Assembly: GCF_009729205.1 (NCBI RefSeq)
Contig: NZ_VTHB01000006.1
Span: 324,303-388,302 of the forward strand
Reading direction: 5' to 3'
Length of the DNA stretch: 64,000 nucleotides
From: Mycobacteroides sp. CBMA 271
Lineage (GTDB): Bacteria > Actinomycetota > Actinomycetes > Mycobacteriales > Mycobacteriaceae
Every line of letters starts with the position of its first letter. Position 1 is the first letter of the stretch. The notes under the pieces are model-generated. The model saw only the letters and a list, made by a program, of their open reading frames with translations. It was not told where the DNA came from and ran no database searches. The translations under genes and the position numbers were made by a program. Shown one piece after another: positions 16,691-25,418 of this stretch.

Positions 16691-17963
16691 CAGCCAGCGC
16701 ATAGCGCATACCGCGGTGCAGGCTCGCGCCCACGAGCAGTCCCAGCGCGATCGAGAAGATCGCCATGCAGGTATCCAGCAGCGCTGTCAGATTGGCATGT
16801 CCGGTGGCCGCGACCTCGCTGACGTTCACGAAGCTCAACGCGCCGGGCACCAAACACCAGAAGGCCGCGAGCAGCAACACGATGGCAGAGGGGGCGCCCC
16901 TGAACCGCGCCGCGAAGAGGGCGAAGGGCACGACGGCGACGGCCCCGACGAAACCCGTCATCGCCGGTACCAGAAACAGACCACCGAGCCGTTGCCCGAG
17001 CACGGCGACGCCGATCGCCAGCACCAGCCAGATCAGAGATCCGCGTGGTGCGGACTTGTAGAGGTAGAAACCCACAGCGATCACCGGCACCGCCAGCGCG
17101 ATAGTCCAGCTGCCCAGTGGTGGTCCCAAGGGCGAGGGCTCCAGTGGCCCAGCCACTTTCACGCCGATCACCACGCCGAATGCCAACAGCATCAATTGGG
17201 CGATCCCGTACACGATGCGCGTGGAACCGGCCATTAGCTGGGTACTCGTTAGTTCCAGTGCCCCGATCGTGAGGGTCACGCCGGGAAGCACGGCGATAAG
17301 GGCCGGAGCTAGCACCCGCGCGAGCCCCTCGCTGGGCACGTTCGCGACGATGAAGGTACTGACGACCGTCACCACGAAGGCGGCCACTGCGGGCATGGTG
17401 GCGGCCAGGGTGGGCATGGGATTGGTCGTCAACATGAGGACGCCGACAATCAGACCGAGAACCAGGTAGGCGGGTAGCGCCGAGGAGGTCGGCGCCAGCG
17501 CCAATCCGAAACCGAGAGTGAGGATGGTGTGCCCGATCACGGTGATAATCGATCCGAAACGAGGTTTAAGGCAACGTATTTCGTAGATCCGTGCGACTGC
17601 CTCAGCGGGCGCGATGGCCCCCGCGGCGGCCATATCTGCGATGGTGTCGATATGGCCGGCCTGGTCCAACTGTGCTGTGCTGCGGGTGGATTCCTCGACT
17701 TCGAGCTGCCCGGTGACGCCGTCGATCTGGATGATCAACACCGTCGGCAGTACGACGGCACGCAACTCCTTGTCGGTGTATTGCGGTGCGATGTTATGCA
17801 ACTTCGCCAGCACCAGGTTGGTGGGCTGGCCTACCTCAAGCATGGCGATGCCGATCATCCGCAGCATCGTGACGACTTCGGCGTCGTCAAAATGCTTCGC
17901 GTCCGCCAGCGGCAGGGGCTTGTCCTTAAGAGCCTTACGGACAAGTGCGGATAGCCTCACCAT
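16680..17963 (-). CDS. Threonine/serine exporter (ThrE) family membrane protein
   Basis: 427 residues from ATG 17963 (MVRLSALVRKALKD); the frame is open further upstream but there it only shadows another gene. The N-terminal ~130 residues are the cytoplasmic domain (VTMLRMIGIAMLEVGQPTNL). Nine or ten hydrophobic segments follow (for example ALIAVLPGVTLTIGALELTS), the layout of ThrE: a PF06738-like and a PF12821-like half. Members export threonine and serine by proton motive force. Specificity here is inferred from the family. Confidence 0.85.
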   Translation of the reverse strand: MVRLSALVRKALKDKPLPLADAKHFDDAEVVTMLRMIGIAMLEVGQPTNLVLAKLHNIAPQYTDKELRAVVLPTVLIIQIDGVTGQLEVEESTRSTAQLDQAGHIDTIADMAAAGAIAPAEAVARIYEIRCLKPRFGSIITVIGHTILTLGFGLALAPTSSALPAYLVLGLIVGVLMLTTNPMPTLAATMPAVAAFVVTVVSTFIVANVPSEGLARVLAPALIAVLPGVTLTIGALELTSTQLMAGSTRIVYGIAQLMLLAFGVVIGVKVAGPLEPSPLGPPLGSWTIALAVPVIAVGFYLYKSAPRGSLIWLVLAIGVAVLGQRLGGLFLVPAMTGFVGAVAVVPFALFAARFRGAPSAIVLLLAAFWCLVPGALSFVNVSEVAATGHANLTALLDTCMAIFSIALGLLVGASLHRGMRYALAVTR

Positions 17964-18010
17964 CTGCCATATTGTCCCGGTGCGCGGACGTCGATGTCGG
18001 CTGAATCGGC

Positions 18011-18790
18011 CTATTCGCGCATAGCACGAAGCTCTCGTTCGAAGGTGGTGCCGCACTCGTCGATGGCCGCGACCATCCACGGAAGATCCTGGTAATCCCC
18101 GCGCGCACGGTCCAGCCAGCTTCGCACCTCGTCGTCCTCGTGGTCGTTGTAGGTGCTGGGGTAGGGACAGTTGCTTGATCCGGGTGGCGCCCACGGGATA
18201 CCCCGCGCAGCAAGAAACGCGTCGACCGCTGCACGTTCGCGTATTCGCGCGACCAGATCTGAAGCGTGACCGTCGTAGATCTGGCGCGACGCTGGGTCGG
18301 TGAAGACATCTGCGAACTGTGCGTCGGCGGATCGTTCTGGCGCGTGGTGATGAGTCGAAATCGCATCCCATACCGGTTGAGCGATCAGCGCGTGCACGAT
18401 GAAATCTCCGGCAAGCAACGTGGATGGCTGGTGGCCTCCACCGTTGGGGCCGAATGAGGTGTTTACCTCGGAACACGTTGTGGTGCGCTCGATGACGTTG
18501 ATGAGTGACTGGATGCTGTCTCTAGTCGGCGGAATTCGGTACTCGGGACGTGTGGTGTCATCCGCGGCGATGAACGTGCCGTCGTCGTATCGATCCATGA
18601 AGTAGTCGAGCACGAGCCCGCTATGGGAATCTACTTTCGCGTCGACTGCGCCCCGCATGTTGTAGTCGCCGTGCAGGCCCAACGTGATGGGCGTGAAAGT
18701 CCCGCCGACTCGTCTCAGGATCACCAGCGCAGCATCCTGATGCAGCAGACTGGCTCCGGTGAGAAGACAATTGCAGTCGTAGAGCCCCAA
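18011..18790 (-). CDS. Hypothetical protein, unknown cysteine-containing family
   Basis: 259 residues, no signal peptide or TM segment. The N-terminus MGLYDCNCLLTGASL has a CxC pair followed by a hydrophobic strand (AALVILRRVGGTFTPITL) and LGLHGDYN. The middle is acidic and the C-terminal half helical (PASRQIYDGHASDLVARIRE). I recall no named domain; the GLYDC.C..TG opening looks like a signature of an uncharacterised bacterial family. It lies seven bases downstream of the LapA-like gene on the same strand. Base usage is slightly less GC-rich than in its neighbours. Confidence 0.6.
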   Translation of the reverse strand: MGLYDCNCLLTGASLLHQDAALVILRRVGGTFTPITLGLHGDYNMRGAVDAKVDSHSGLVLDYFMDRYDDGTFIAADDTTRPEYRIPPTRDSIQSLINVIERTTTCSEVNTSFGPNGGGHQPSTLLAGDFIVHALIAQPVWDAISTHHHAPERSADAQFADVFTDPASRQIYDGHASDLVARIRERAAVDAFLAARGIPWAPPGSSNCPYPSTYNDHEDDEVRSWLDRARGDYQDLPWMVAAIDECGTTFERELRAMRE

Positions 18791-18796
18791 CCTGGG

Positions 18797-19183
18797 CTAC
18801 GCCTTGAGGTTCTTTTTCGCCGCGCGCCGCAGCTGGATGATTCGCACTCCACCGACCAGGCCAGTGAGCGCGGCGCCGGCGATCGCCGCGAACAACACCG
18901 TGATACCCAGTGGCATGTGAACTTCCCACGCGAGGAAGTAGGTGGTGGTGGACTCCAGGTTCTGCAGGATGAACACCAGCAGCAGAATCAGAATCAACAG
19001 GCCGAGGATTACGCCGGTCCATGTCGCCGCGGCACGGGTCCGCTTGACCGCGTCCTGCTTTTTGGCGGGCACAGGCTTCTTCGGCGTTGGCTCGGGTGGC
19101 AGCGGCGCTTGCTCCCCGACCGGGATATCGGCAGATGAGTCGGCAACCGGAGAGTCCGGCGTCGTACCGGGGTCACTGGTCAT
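18797..19183 (-). CDS. LapA-domain (DUF1049) membrane protein
   Basis: 128 residues from ATG 19183. The N-terminal half is Pro/Ala/Lys-rich and disordered (PLPPEPTPKKPVPAKK). Two TM segments follow (GVILGLLILILLLVFILQNL and LGITVLFAAIAGAALTGLV) with the FILQNLESTTTYFLAWEVHMPLG linker typical of LapA/YciM-associated proteins. A basic tail ends the protein. Likely a small inner membrane protein; the partner is not known. Longer starts upstream run into a hairpin at 19230-19272 and are unlikely. Confidence 0.75.
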   Translation of the reverse strand: MTSDPGTTPDSPVADSSADIPVGEQAPLPPEPTPKKPVPAKKQDAVKRTRAAATWTGVILGLLILILLLVFILQNLESTTTYFLAWEVHMPLGITVLFAAIAGAALTGLVGGVRIIQLRRAAKKNLKA

Positions 19184-19229
19184 GGGTTCATCATTTGCTA
19201 CACCGGCAGTTATTGCAAGCATTGAGTGC

Positions 19230-19272
19230 CGACTTTTCGCGGAAAAGATCGAGTGGATGCCGCGAAAAGTCG
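19230..19272 (-). terminator. 13-bp inverted repeat, possible terminator
   Basis: CGACTTTTCGCGG (19230-19242) and its exact complement (19260-19272) can form a stem with a 17-base loop. It lies just after the stop of the dehydrogenase-like gene (minus strand) and before the LapA-like gene. No T-run, so the terminator role is tentative. Confidence 0.5.
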
Positions 19273-19286
19273 ACATTCGGTACAGG

Positions 19287-20369
19287 TCACGCGCGGATTG
19301 TGCCCCTGCCGGCGATTAACGGTAGATCCAGTGGTGTCAGGAATCCCGGCTTAGCGTCGATCACCGCCGGTATCGCGTTGATCGCTCGCATCCCGGTAGC
19401 CAGGCAGCCGCCGATAGCGCCGTCACCGCTGCGCTCATCGCGGAACACGGTCTCCTGGGTGATGTTCGGGCTGCCCTTGATCTCGATGCGGTACGCGTCG
19501 TTGTCCACCGACTGCGCCCGCGGCCACTGCGGTGCAGCGTCGTTGGTGATCCGGTTGACGTGCTCGATGAGGATCTTCGGCTCTCCGCCGACCCAGCCCC
19601 GGATCTCGAACCGCACGGCGGCGCAGTGTCCGGCGGGAATGACGCCGGTCTTGGGCTCGGCGCCGTAGGTAATTTCGTTTGGGGTGGCCCACTTTTCGTA
19701 GACGGTATCGATCTTGTCGAGCTTGACTCCGACCGCGTCGGCGATCATCGGAATGGTGTGACCCCACGCCAGGATCAGCACCTCGGGGATCTCCAGCACC
19801 GCCGATTGGTCCATGGGCGCTCCTAGCCCCATCGGCGTGCTGAAATCGCCGTTGTAGTACTGGTAGTCCAGAAGCTCTTGCACCAGAACCGAATCCACTC
19901 GTCCGCCGACACCGAGCAGGGTCATCGGGAACAGGTCATTGGCGAATCCGGGATCGATACCGGTGGTGAAGCAGGAGGTTTGGCCGTCTTCGCAGGCCCG
20001 CGTGATATCTGACAGCATCTCCGGCGGACACACCTGCGGGTACACCCATGGGGTCATCGCGGTGGAGACGACGTTGTGTCCGCTGCGCAACGCCCGGGAT
20101 ATGTTGTCGATGTTCTCCAGCGCGTACTGGGCGGTGGGCCCGAAGTAGGCGACGGTGCCCTCGGTGCCCAGCGCGGCATCGATATCGGTGGTGGCGGCCA
20201 ATCCAATCGGGTGACTACCGACCAGAGTCCCGACGTCCACGCCGTTCTTGGCCGGATCATGCACCACCACGGCCGCCAGCTCGAACACCGGATGGTCCAG
20301 CAGCTCACGGATTACCAGCTTGCCGACAACGCCTGTGCCCCAAACGATGACGGGATACTTGTCACTCAA
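19287..20369 (-). CDS. NAD(P)-dependent dehydrogenase, dihydrodipicolinate reductase-like
   Basis: 360 residues. The N-terminal Rossmann motif is VIVWGTGVVGKLVIREL (residues 7-23), followed by the DapB-like segment AAVVVHDPAKNGVDVGTL. The middle has TTGIDPGFANDLFP (~138-151). This matches the 'NAD(P)H-dependent amine dehydrogenase / dihydrodipicolinate reductase' group common in mycobacteria, often beside lipid and steroid genes. The exact substrate is unknown. It is downstream of an SDR gene on the same strand, and the 22-bp repeat separates the two. Confidence 0.75.
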   Translation of the reverse strand: MSDKYPVIVWGTGVVGKLVIRELLDHPVFELAAVVVHDPAKNGVDVGTLVGSHPIGLAATTDIDAALGTEGTVAYFGPTAQYALENIDNISRALRSGHNVVSTAMTPWVYPQVCPPEMLSDITRACEDGQTSCFTTGIDPGFANDLFPMTLLGVGGRVDSVLVQELLDYQYYNGDFSTPMGLGAPMDQSAVLEIPEVLILAWGHTIPMIADAVGVKLDKIDTVYEKWATPNEITYGAEPKTGVIPAGHCAAVRFEIRGWVGGEPKILIEHVNRITNDAAPQWPRAQSVDNDAYRIEIKGSPNITQETVFRDERSGDGAIGGCLATGMRAINAIPAVIDAKPGFLTPLDLPLIAGRGTIRA

Positions 20370-20383
20370 TTGTTGTGTCCTCT

Positions 20384-20405
20384 CTCTTCGCGCAAGCGGC
20401 TCATC
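20384..20405 (-). repeat. 22-bp dispersed repeat, copy 3
   Basis: Exact match to the consensus on the minus strand. It overlaps the stop codon of the SDR gene (20401-20403) and fills the short gap to the next gene. Confidence 0.85.
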
Positions 20406-21183
20406 GGAAGTACTCCCCTGCGTTGACGAATAGGGTCTGTCCGGTCACCATTCGGGCCCGGTCGGAACTGAAGAACACCACCGCATCGGCGACGTCCTCA
20501 TCGGCGGGCATCTCGCCCAGCGGGAACTTGGCCGACAACTCGGCCAGCACTTCGTCCTCGGTGATACCGCGCTGTTGCGCCACCAGGCCGATGTACAGCT
20601 GTATCGGCGGACCGTACATCCATGTCGGTACCACCATGTTGAGACGAATCTTGTGCGGCCCCAGCTCCTTCGCGAGCTGGTACATCGCGTTCTGCAATGC
20701 GCCCTTGGATGTCGCGTATGCGGATTGGGGAAGCTGCGGATGAAAGGCCGACTGTGAACCGATAAAGACGACCGAGCCGCCGTTCTTCTTCAGCTGGGGT
20801 ACCGCGGCCTGAACGAGCTGCAGCGTGCCGACCACATTGGTGTTGAGCATCGCCTGCCACTGCGCCAGGTCGGCGCCTTCGATACCCCCGAAGACATCCT
20901 CCTTGGCCGCGACATTCACCAATGCGTCCACCGTGCTGAACTTTTCGACAGCGGTATCGATCAGACCTTGGCACGCCTGCGCGTCGTTGATATCGGTGAC
21001 GGCCCAGGCGACGGTGGCACCGGAGCCGTCGAGTTCCGCCGCGAGCTTCTCAAGGTTCTCCTGGGTGCGGGCGCCGAGAACCACGTTCGCACCGTCGTGG
21101 TGTGCCTTGAGCGCGACCTCGCGCCCCAATCCGGTGCCCACACCGGATATCACCACCGTCTTACCGGAAAGAAGTTCTGTCAT
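20401..21183 (-). CDS. Short-chain dehydrogenase/reductase
   Basis: 260 residues from ATG 21183 (MTELLSGKTVVISG). Classical SDR features: TVVISGVGTGLGREVALKA cofactor motif (residues ~9-27, GxxxGxG form), VNVAAKE in place of NNAG, catalytic Ser in VVFIGSQSAF (~138) and YATSKGA (~154-160). NAD(P)-dependent oxidation or reduction of an alcohol/ketone; substrate unknown. It is divergent from the TetR gene at 21243, with a palindromic operator between them, so that TetR likely controls it. Confidence 0.86.
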   Translation of the reverse strand: MTELLSGKTVVISGVGTGLGREVALKAHHDGANVVLGARTQENLEKLAAELDGSGATVAWAVTDINDAQACQGLIDTAVEKFSTVDALVNVAAKEDVFGGIEGADLAQWQAMLNTNVVGTLQLVQAAVPQLKKNGGSVVFIGSQSAFHPQLPQSAYATSKGALQNAMYQLAKELGPHKIRLNMVVPTWMYGPPIQLYIGLVAQQRGITEDEVLAELSAKFPLGEMPADEDVADAVVFFSSDRARMVTGQTLFVNAGEYFR

Positions 21184-21216
21184 CGGCTGCCTTTCTGCGT
21201 GTGACCCACGCCTCAA

Positions 21217-21233
21217 CGTTACACAGTGTTACG
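21217..21233. promoter_or_regulatory. Candidate TetR operator between SDR and TetR genes
   Basis: CGTTACACAGTGTTACG is a palindrome with seven of eight base pairs matching around a central A. It ends ten bases before the TetR ATG, so binding would cover its promoter or ribosome site. Confidence 0.6.
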
Positions 21234-21242
21234 ATATTTGCA

Positions 21243-21860
21243 ATGGCCGCTATTGAGGAACCCGTGCGAGGGCGTCGCCGCAGCTCCGATATCGACACCA
21301 AGGCGCTGGTCGCTGCGCGCGAGCTCCTGGTGGAACAGGGGTGGGAAGCCACCACCATGGTGGCGATCGCCGAACGCGCCGGTGTCGGCAAGCCCGCGCT
21401 GTACCGACGATGGCCCTCGCGTGCACACCTGGTGTTTGAGGCGGTGTTCGGTTGGACCGCTCCGACCCAGGAGATGAGTGCGGCCGCGGGAGTCGACGAC
21501 TGGGTGCGTCAATCATGCTCGTACACAGCGGAACTATTCGAGCGACCGGACGTCATCGCGGCCGCTCCGGCACTTCTCAGCCAGATGCGTACCGATCCCG
21601 AACTGGGGCAGGCCATGTGGGCAAGCTTCGGCGAGGCAGGTGCGGAATTGCTGTCACAGGTGATCCGCGCGCAGCGTCCGGGTATCGGCCACCAAGAGGC
21701 GCACGACCGGGCCAACGCCACCATGTTGATGATCATCGGAGCGAATGTGCTCGCGCATCAGATGCTCCCCGACGAGCGGGCGCAGGCGGTCCTCGGTTAT
21801 TTGCCAGAGCTCCTGTCGGGGCCAGGAGACGGCCCCGAAACGGCCCCCTCTGGCGGTTAG
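21243..21860 (+). CDS. TetR family transcriptional regulator
   Basis: 205 residues from ATG 21243 (MAAIEEPVRGRRRSS); an in-frame upstream start would run through the operator. The HTH is at residues ~18-65: AARELLVEQGWEATTMVAIA then GVGKPALYRRWPSR, with the typical TetR recognition helix. The C-terminal domain resembles TetR_C of the AcrR type (VIAAAPALLSQMRTDPELG). It probably represses the divergent SDR and itself. Confidence 0.87.
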   Translation: MAAIEEPVRGRRRSSDIDTKALVAARELLVEQGWEATTMVAIAERAGVGKPALYRRWPSRAHLVFEAVFGWTAPTQEMSAAAGVDDWVRQSCSYTAELFERPDVIAAAPALLSQMRTDPELGQAMWASFGEAGAELLSQVIRAQRPGIGHQEAHDRANATMLMIIGANVLAHQMLPDERAQAVLGYLPELLSGPGDGPETAPSGG

Positions 21861-21923
21861 CCACCGGAATCTTCGTGACGGCAATCCCGGGCAGGTAGGC
21901 CGTCGCCCGGTTACTGTCTGAGG

Positions 21924-22865
21924 ATGCGCAGGGCCGCACGACTCCTCGCCGCCGTCCTGGCGGCGGTTGTGTCACTAGGGCTGGGAGGGTGCGGCAGTTC
22001 CAATCCCTTGGGCGGAGGCCCGCTTTCGGGAGACCTCAACTCGTTGATCGTCGGCTCGGCGGACTTCCCCGAATCGAAGACCGTGGCCGAGCTGTATGCA
22101 CAGATATTGCAGACCAACGGCTTTCAGATCACCAAACAGTTGGGTATCGGCAGCCGCGAGACCTACATTCCTGCGGTCAAGGATCATTCGATCGACCTCA
22201 TCGCTGACTACAGCGGAAATCTGCTGCGGTACTTCGACCCGGAGGCCACTGCCACCAAACCCGATGACATCGAGTTGGCGCTGCTGCGCAAGCTCGACGG
22301 GGACCTGGACATCCTGTCCCCGTCGCCGGCGTCGGACGCCGACACGCTGTGCGTCACCAGGGCCACCGCCGACAGATGGAACCTGCGCTCCATCGCCGAC
22401 CTGGCGGCACACTCGGCGGAAGTGAAGGTCGGCGCCCCCTCGGAGTTCTTGCATCGCACCGTCGGACTGGCCGGGCTCAAAACCAATTACGGCCTGGACG
22501 TTCCGGAATCACGTTTTGTGGCCATCAGCGACGGCGGCGGACCGGCGACGGTTAAGGCGCTGTTGGACGGAACCATCACCGCGGCCAACATCTTCAGCAC
22601 CTCACCGGCCATCGCCGAGCATGATCTTGTGGTGCTCGACGATCCTAAATTCACCTTCCCGGCCGGGAATCTGGTGCCGTTGGTCAACGCGCAGAAGAAG
22701 TCCGAGAAGCTGAAGAAGGTGCTCGACGCACTCTCGGCGCGGCTGACCACCGACGACCTCACCAAGCTGAACGCGGCCGTCTCCGGCAACGACGGCGTTG
22801 ACCCCAAGGAGGCCGCTCAGAAATGGTTGGTGGATAAGGGTTTCGACAAACCGATGGGGAACTGA
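21924..22865 (+). CDS. proX: Osmoprotectant ABC transporter, substrate-binding lipoprotein
   Basis: 313 residues. Signal peptide with lipobox SLGLGGCG (Cys 23) anchors it to the membrane. The mature part is an OpuAC/ProX-type binding domain: LIVGSADFPESKTVAELYAQ and LIADYSGNLLRYF; aromatic residues for quaternary-amine binding are expected there. It captures glycine betaine, choline or similar solutes. First gene of a four-gene operon (proX-proV-proW-proZ) in the same order as Rv3759c-Rv3756c of M. tuberculosis. Confidence 0.9.
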   Translation: MRRAARLLAAVLAAVVSLGLGGCGSSNPLGGGPLSGDLNSLIVGSADFPESKTVAELYAQILQTNGFQITKQLGIGSRETYIPAVKDHSIDLIADYSGNLLRYFDPEATATKPDDIELALLRKLDGDLDILSPSPASDADTLCVTRATADRWNLRSIADLAAHSAEVKVGAPSEFLHRTVGLAGLKTNYGLDVPESRFVAISDGGGPATVKALLDGTITAANIFSTSPAIAEHDLVVLDDPKFTFPAGNLVPLVNAQKKSEKLKKVLDALSARLTTDDLTKLNAAVSGNDGVDPKEAAQKWLVDKGFDKPMGN

Positions 22866-22869
22866 TCGC

Positions 22870-23976
22870 GTGATTATTTTCGAGAACGTCACCAAGCAGT
22901 ACCCAGATGGGACCACCGCGGTCGACGATCTCACCTTGCACGTCGACAAGGGATCGTTCACGGTGTTCGTGGGGCCGTCGGGCTGCGGCAAGACCACCTC
23001 GATGCGGATGATCAACCGAATGACCGACCTCACTTCGGGTGTACTGACCGTCGACGGGGCAGATATCAGGACGGTCGATCCGGTCAAACTGCGGCTGGGT
23101 ATCGGCTACGTGATCCAGAGCGCCGGGCTGATGCCGCATCAACGCGTGGTCGACAACGTGGCGACCGTACCGGTGCTGCGCGGCGAGTCCCGGCGTGCCG
23201 CACGCAAGGCCGCGCTGCAGGTGCTGGAACGGGTAGGGCTCGATCCGAAGTTGGCCACCCGGTACCCCGCGCAGCTCTCCGGAGGCCAACAACAACGCGT
23301 AGGCGTGGCGCGTGCTCTGGCCGCGGACCCGCCGATCCTGCTGATGGACGAGCCGTTCAGCGCCGTCGACCCCAATGTGCGCGACGATCTGCAGGCCGAG
23401 ATGCAACGCTTGCAGGCCGAGCTCAACAAGACCATCGTCTTCGTCACCCACGATATTGACGAGGCCGTCAAGCTTGGCGACAAGGTGGCGGTGTTCGGGC
23501 CCGGTGGGGTACTTGAGCAGTACGACGAACCCGAGCGGGTGTTGTCCAACCCGGCAAGCGATTTCGTCGCCGGATTCATCGGACGTGACCGCGGCTACCG
23601 AGGTTTGCAGTTTCGCGAGGCGAGCGAGGTGCCGCTGCACGAGATCAGGCAGGTCCACGAAGCGCAGATCGAGGACCTCGTCATCGCTCCGGGCGACTGG
23701 GTGCTGGTGTGCAATCCGGATGGCACCCCATTTGGATGGATGGACGATGCCGGGGTAGATGTTTACCGGTCGGGGAAGCCGTTGTACGACAGTGTTATTG
23801 CCGGGGGTTCGTTGTTCGGCCCGGACGGCACCCTGCGGCAGGCCCTGGACGCCTCGCTGTCCTCCCCGTCCGGTTTGGGCGTGGCCACCGACGAGGACGG
23901 CCGCGTGCGCGGAGGTGTCCGTGGTGGTGACGTGCTGATAGCGCTGGATCGGCAACGCAGAAACGGGCGCCGATGA
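22870..23976 (+). CDS. proV: Osmoprotectant ABC transporter, ATP-binding protein
   Basis: 368 residues from GTG 22870, four bases after proX. Walker A GPSGCGKTTS (~36-45), Q-loop, signature LSGGQQQRVGVARAL (~136-150), Walker B ILLMDEPFSAVDP and H-loop VFVTHDIDEA are all present. A C-terminal regulatory region of ~120 residues follows (FIGRDRGYRGLQFREASEV), in place of a standard pair of CBS domains. It energises uptake. Its stop lies within a degenerate copy of the 22-bp repeat. Confidence 0.92.
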   Translation: MIIFENVTKQYPDGTTAVDDLTLHVDKGSFTVFVGPSGCGKTTSMRMINRMTDLTSGVLTVDGADIRTVDPVKLRLGIGYVIQSAGLMPHQRVVDNVATVPVLRGESRRAARKAALQVLERVGLDPKLATRYPAQLSGGQQQRVGVARALAADPPILLMDEPFSAVDPNVRDDLQAEMQRLQAELNKTIVFVTHDIDEAVKLGDKVAVFGPGGVLEQYDEPERVLSNPASDFVAGFIGRDRGYRGLQFREASEVPLHEIRQVHEAQIEDLVIAPGDWVLVCNPDGTPFGWMDDAGVDVYRSGKPLYDSVIAGGSLFGPDGTLRQALDASLSSPSGLGVATDEDGRVRGGVRGGDVLIALDRQRRNGRR

Positions 23977-23993
23977 ACCGCTTGCGTGAAGAG
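23972..23993 (+). repeat. 22-bp dispersed repeat, copy 4 (two mismatches)
   Basis: GATGAACCGCTTGCGTGAAG then AG. It overlaps the proV stop (TGA 23974-23976), as copy 3 overlaps the SDR stop, and fills the gap before proW. Confidence 0.75.
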
Positions 23994-24009
23994 CTATAGG
24001 TGCGCTGAG

Positions 24010-24663
24010 ATGCGTTATCTCTTTACCCATCTCGGCGATGCCTGGGAACTGTCGCTCATCCACATGCGGCTGTCGTTGGTCCCGATCCTCATTGGTTTGG
24101 CCATCGCGATTCCGGGTGGCGCGCTGATCCACCGGCATCGGACGGTGCGGCGCGTGACTACGGTGATCGCCAGCATCGTGTTCACCGTCCCCTCGCTGGC
24201 GTTGTTCGTGGCATTGCCGCTGATCATCCCCACCCGGATTCTCGACGAGGCCAACGTGATGGTGGCGCTGACGCTCTACACCACGGCGCTGCTCATCCGT
24301 GCGGTACCCGAGGCGCTCGACGCGATAGCCCCGCAGGTGCTGGATGCGGCCACCGCGGTGGGGTACCGCCCGCTGGCGCGTCTCATCCGAGTTGAACTGC
24401 CCCTGTCTGTGCCAGTGTTGGTGGCAGGTTTGAGAGTCGTAGCGGTCACTAATATTTCGATGGTGTCGGTGGGTTCCGTCATCGGCATCGGTGGTCTGGG
24501 TACTTGGTTCACCGAGGGCTACCAGGCCAACAAGAGCAGCCAGATTGTTGCCGGAATCGTGGCCATCTTCCTGTTGGCTGTCGTGGTGGACACCCTGCTG
24601 GTGCTGCTCGGCCGCGCCGCGACACCGTGGGCCAGAGCAACGAAAGCCATTGGTGTGTCATGA
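24010..24663 (+). CDS. proW: Osmoprotectant ABC transporter, permease
   Basis: 217 residues from ATG 24010 (MRYLFTHLG). Five to six TM segments, with the binding-protein-dependent permease EAA-type loop RAVPEALDAIAPQVLDAATA followed by GYRPLARLIRVELPLSVPVL. It forms half of the membrane channel. The stop overlaps the proZ start (ATGA-type). Confidence 0.9.
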   Translation: MRYLFTHLGDAWELSLIHMRLSLVPILIGLAIAIPGGALIHRHRTVRRVTTVIASIVFTVPSLALFVALPLIIPTRILDEANVMVALTLYTTALLIRAVPEALDAIAPQVLDAATAVGYRPLARLIRVELPLSVPVLVAGLRVVAVTNISMVSVGSVIGIGGLGTWFTEGYQANKSSQIVAGIVAIFLLAVVVDTLLVLLGRAATPWARATKAIGVS

Positions 24664-25418
24664 ATTTTCTCTCCGATGCGCTCGGCTACATCTTCACCGC
24701 AGCCAACTGGACGGGCAGTAGTGGTCTGGGCGCGCGGATTGGCGAGCATCTGCAGTACACGGCCATTGCGCTACTGGCCGCTGTGGTCATCGCGGTGCCG
24801 ATCGGCCTCGTTATTGGTCACACCGGTCGCGGAACCTTCCTGGTGGTCAGCGCGGTGAACGCGCTTCGGGCGCTGCCGACACTCGGTGTGCTGCTGTTAG
24901 GCGTGCTGCTCTGGGGTTTGGGCCTGATCCCGCCGACGGTCGCGTTGCTGCTGTTGGGGGTGCCGCCGCTGCTGGCAGGGACGTACTCCGGCATCGCGAA
25001 CGTCGACCGTACGGTCGTGGAGGCGGCGCGTGCCATGGGGATGACCGAACGTCAGGTGCTGCTGCGCGTCGAGGTGCCTAATGCGTTGCCGCTCATCCTG
25101 TCCGGGCTGCGCACGGCGACCCTGCAGATCGTTGCGACCGCGACCGTCGCCGCTTACGCGAGTCTCGGCGGGCTTGGGCGTTACCTCATCGACGGCATCA
25201 AGGTCCGAGAGTTCCACCTGGCGCTGGTCGGCGCCATCATGGTGACCGCGCTGGCTCTGCTGCTTGACGCGATACTCGCCTTCGCGGTGTGGCTTTCGGC
25301 ACCGGGTACCGGACGGCTGCGACCGCCACCGGGCGATGTTGTCGACCACTCAGGGGCGGGGGACTCCGGCGTAGAGCGGCAGGTCAAACCAGGCCGGCAC
25401 GCTGCGGCACAGACCTAG
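24660..25418 (+). CDS. proZ: Osmoprotectant ABC transporter, second permease
   Basis: 252 residues from ATG 24660, overlapping the proW stop. Hydrophobic segments such as AIALLAAVVIAVPIGLVIGH and VGVLLL-type stretches, plus the EAA loop EAARAMGMTERQVLLRVEVP. The hydrophilic tail (about the last 23 residues) is read through the opposite-strand regulator gene: the two 3' ends overlap by 69 bases, which is unusually long. The tail is probably dispensable. Confidence 0.88.
   Translation: MNFLSDALGYIFTAANWTGSSGLGARIGEHLQYTAIALLAAVVIAVPIGLVIGHTGRGTFLVVSAVNALRALPTLGVLLLGVLLWGLGLIPPTVALLLLGVPPLLAGTYSGIANVDRTVVEAARAMGMTERQVLLRVEVPNALPLILSGLRTATLQIVATATVAAYASLGGLGRYLIDGIKVREFHLALVGAIMVTALALLLDAILAFAVWLSAPGTGRLRPPPGDVVDHSGAGDSGVERQVKPGRHAAAQT

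Noticed and set aside
17964..18476. N-terminal extension of the ThrE-like ORF
   Set aside because: Arg/Cys-rich sequence that is only the other frame of the hypothetical gene at 18011-18790.
22759..24138. 459-codon minus-strand ORF
   Set aside because: Lies opposite proV with all ABC motifs in the plus frame; its translation is His/Arg/Gln-rich noise.
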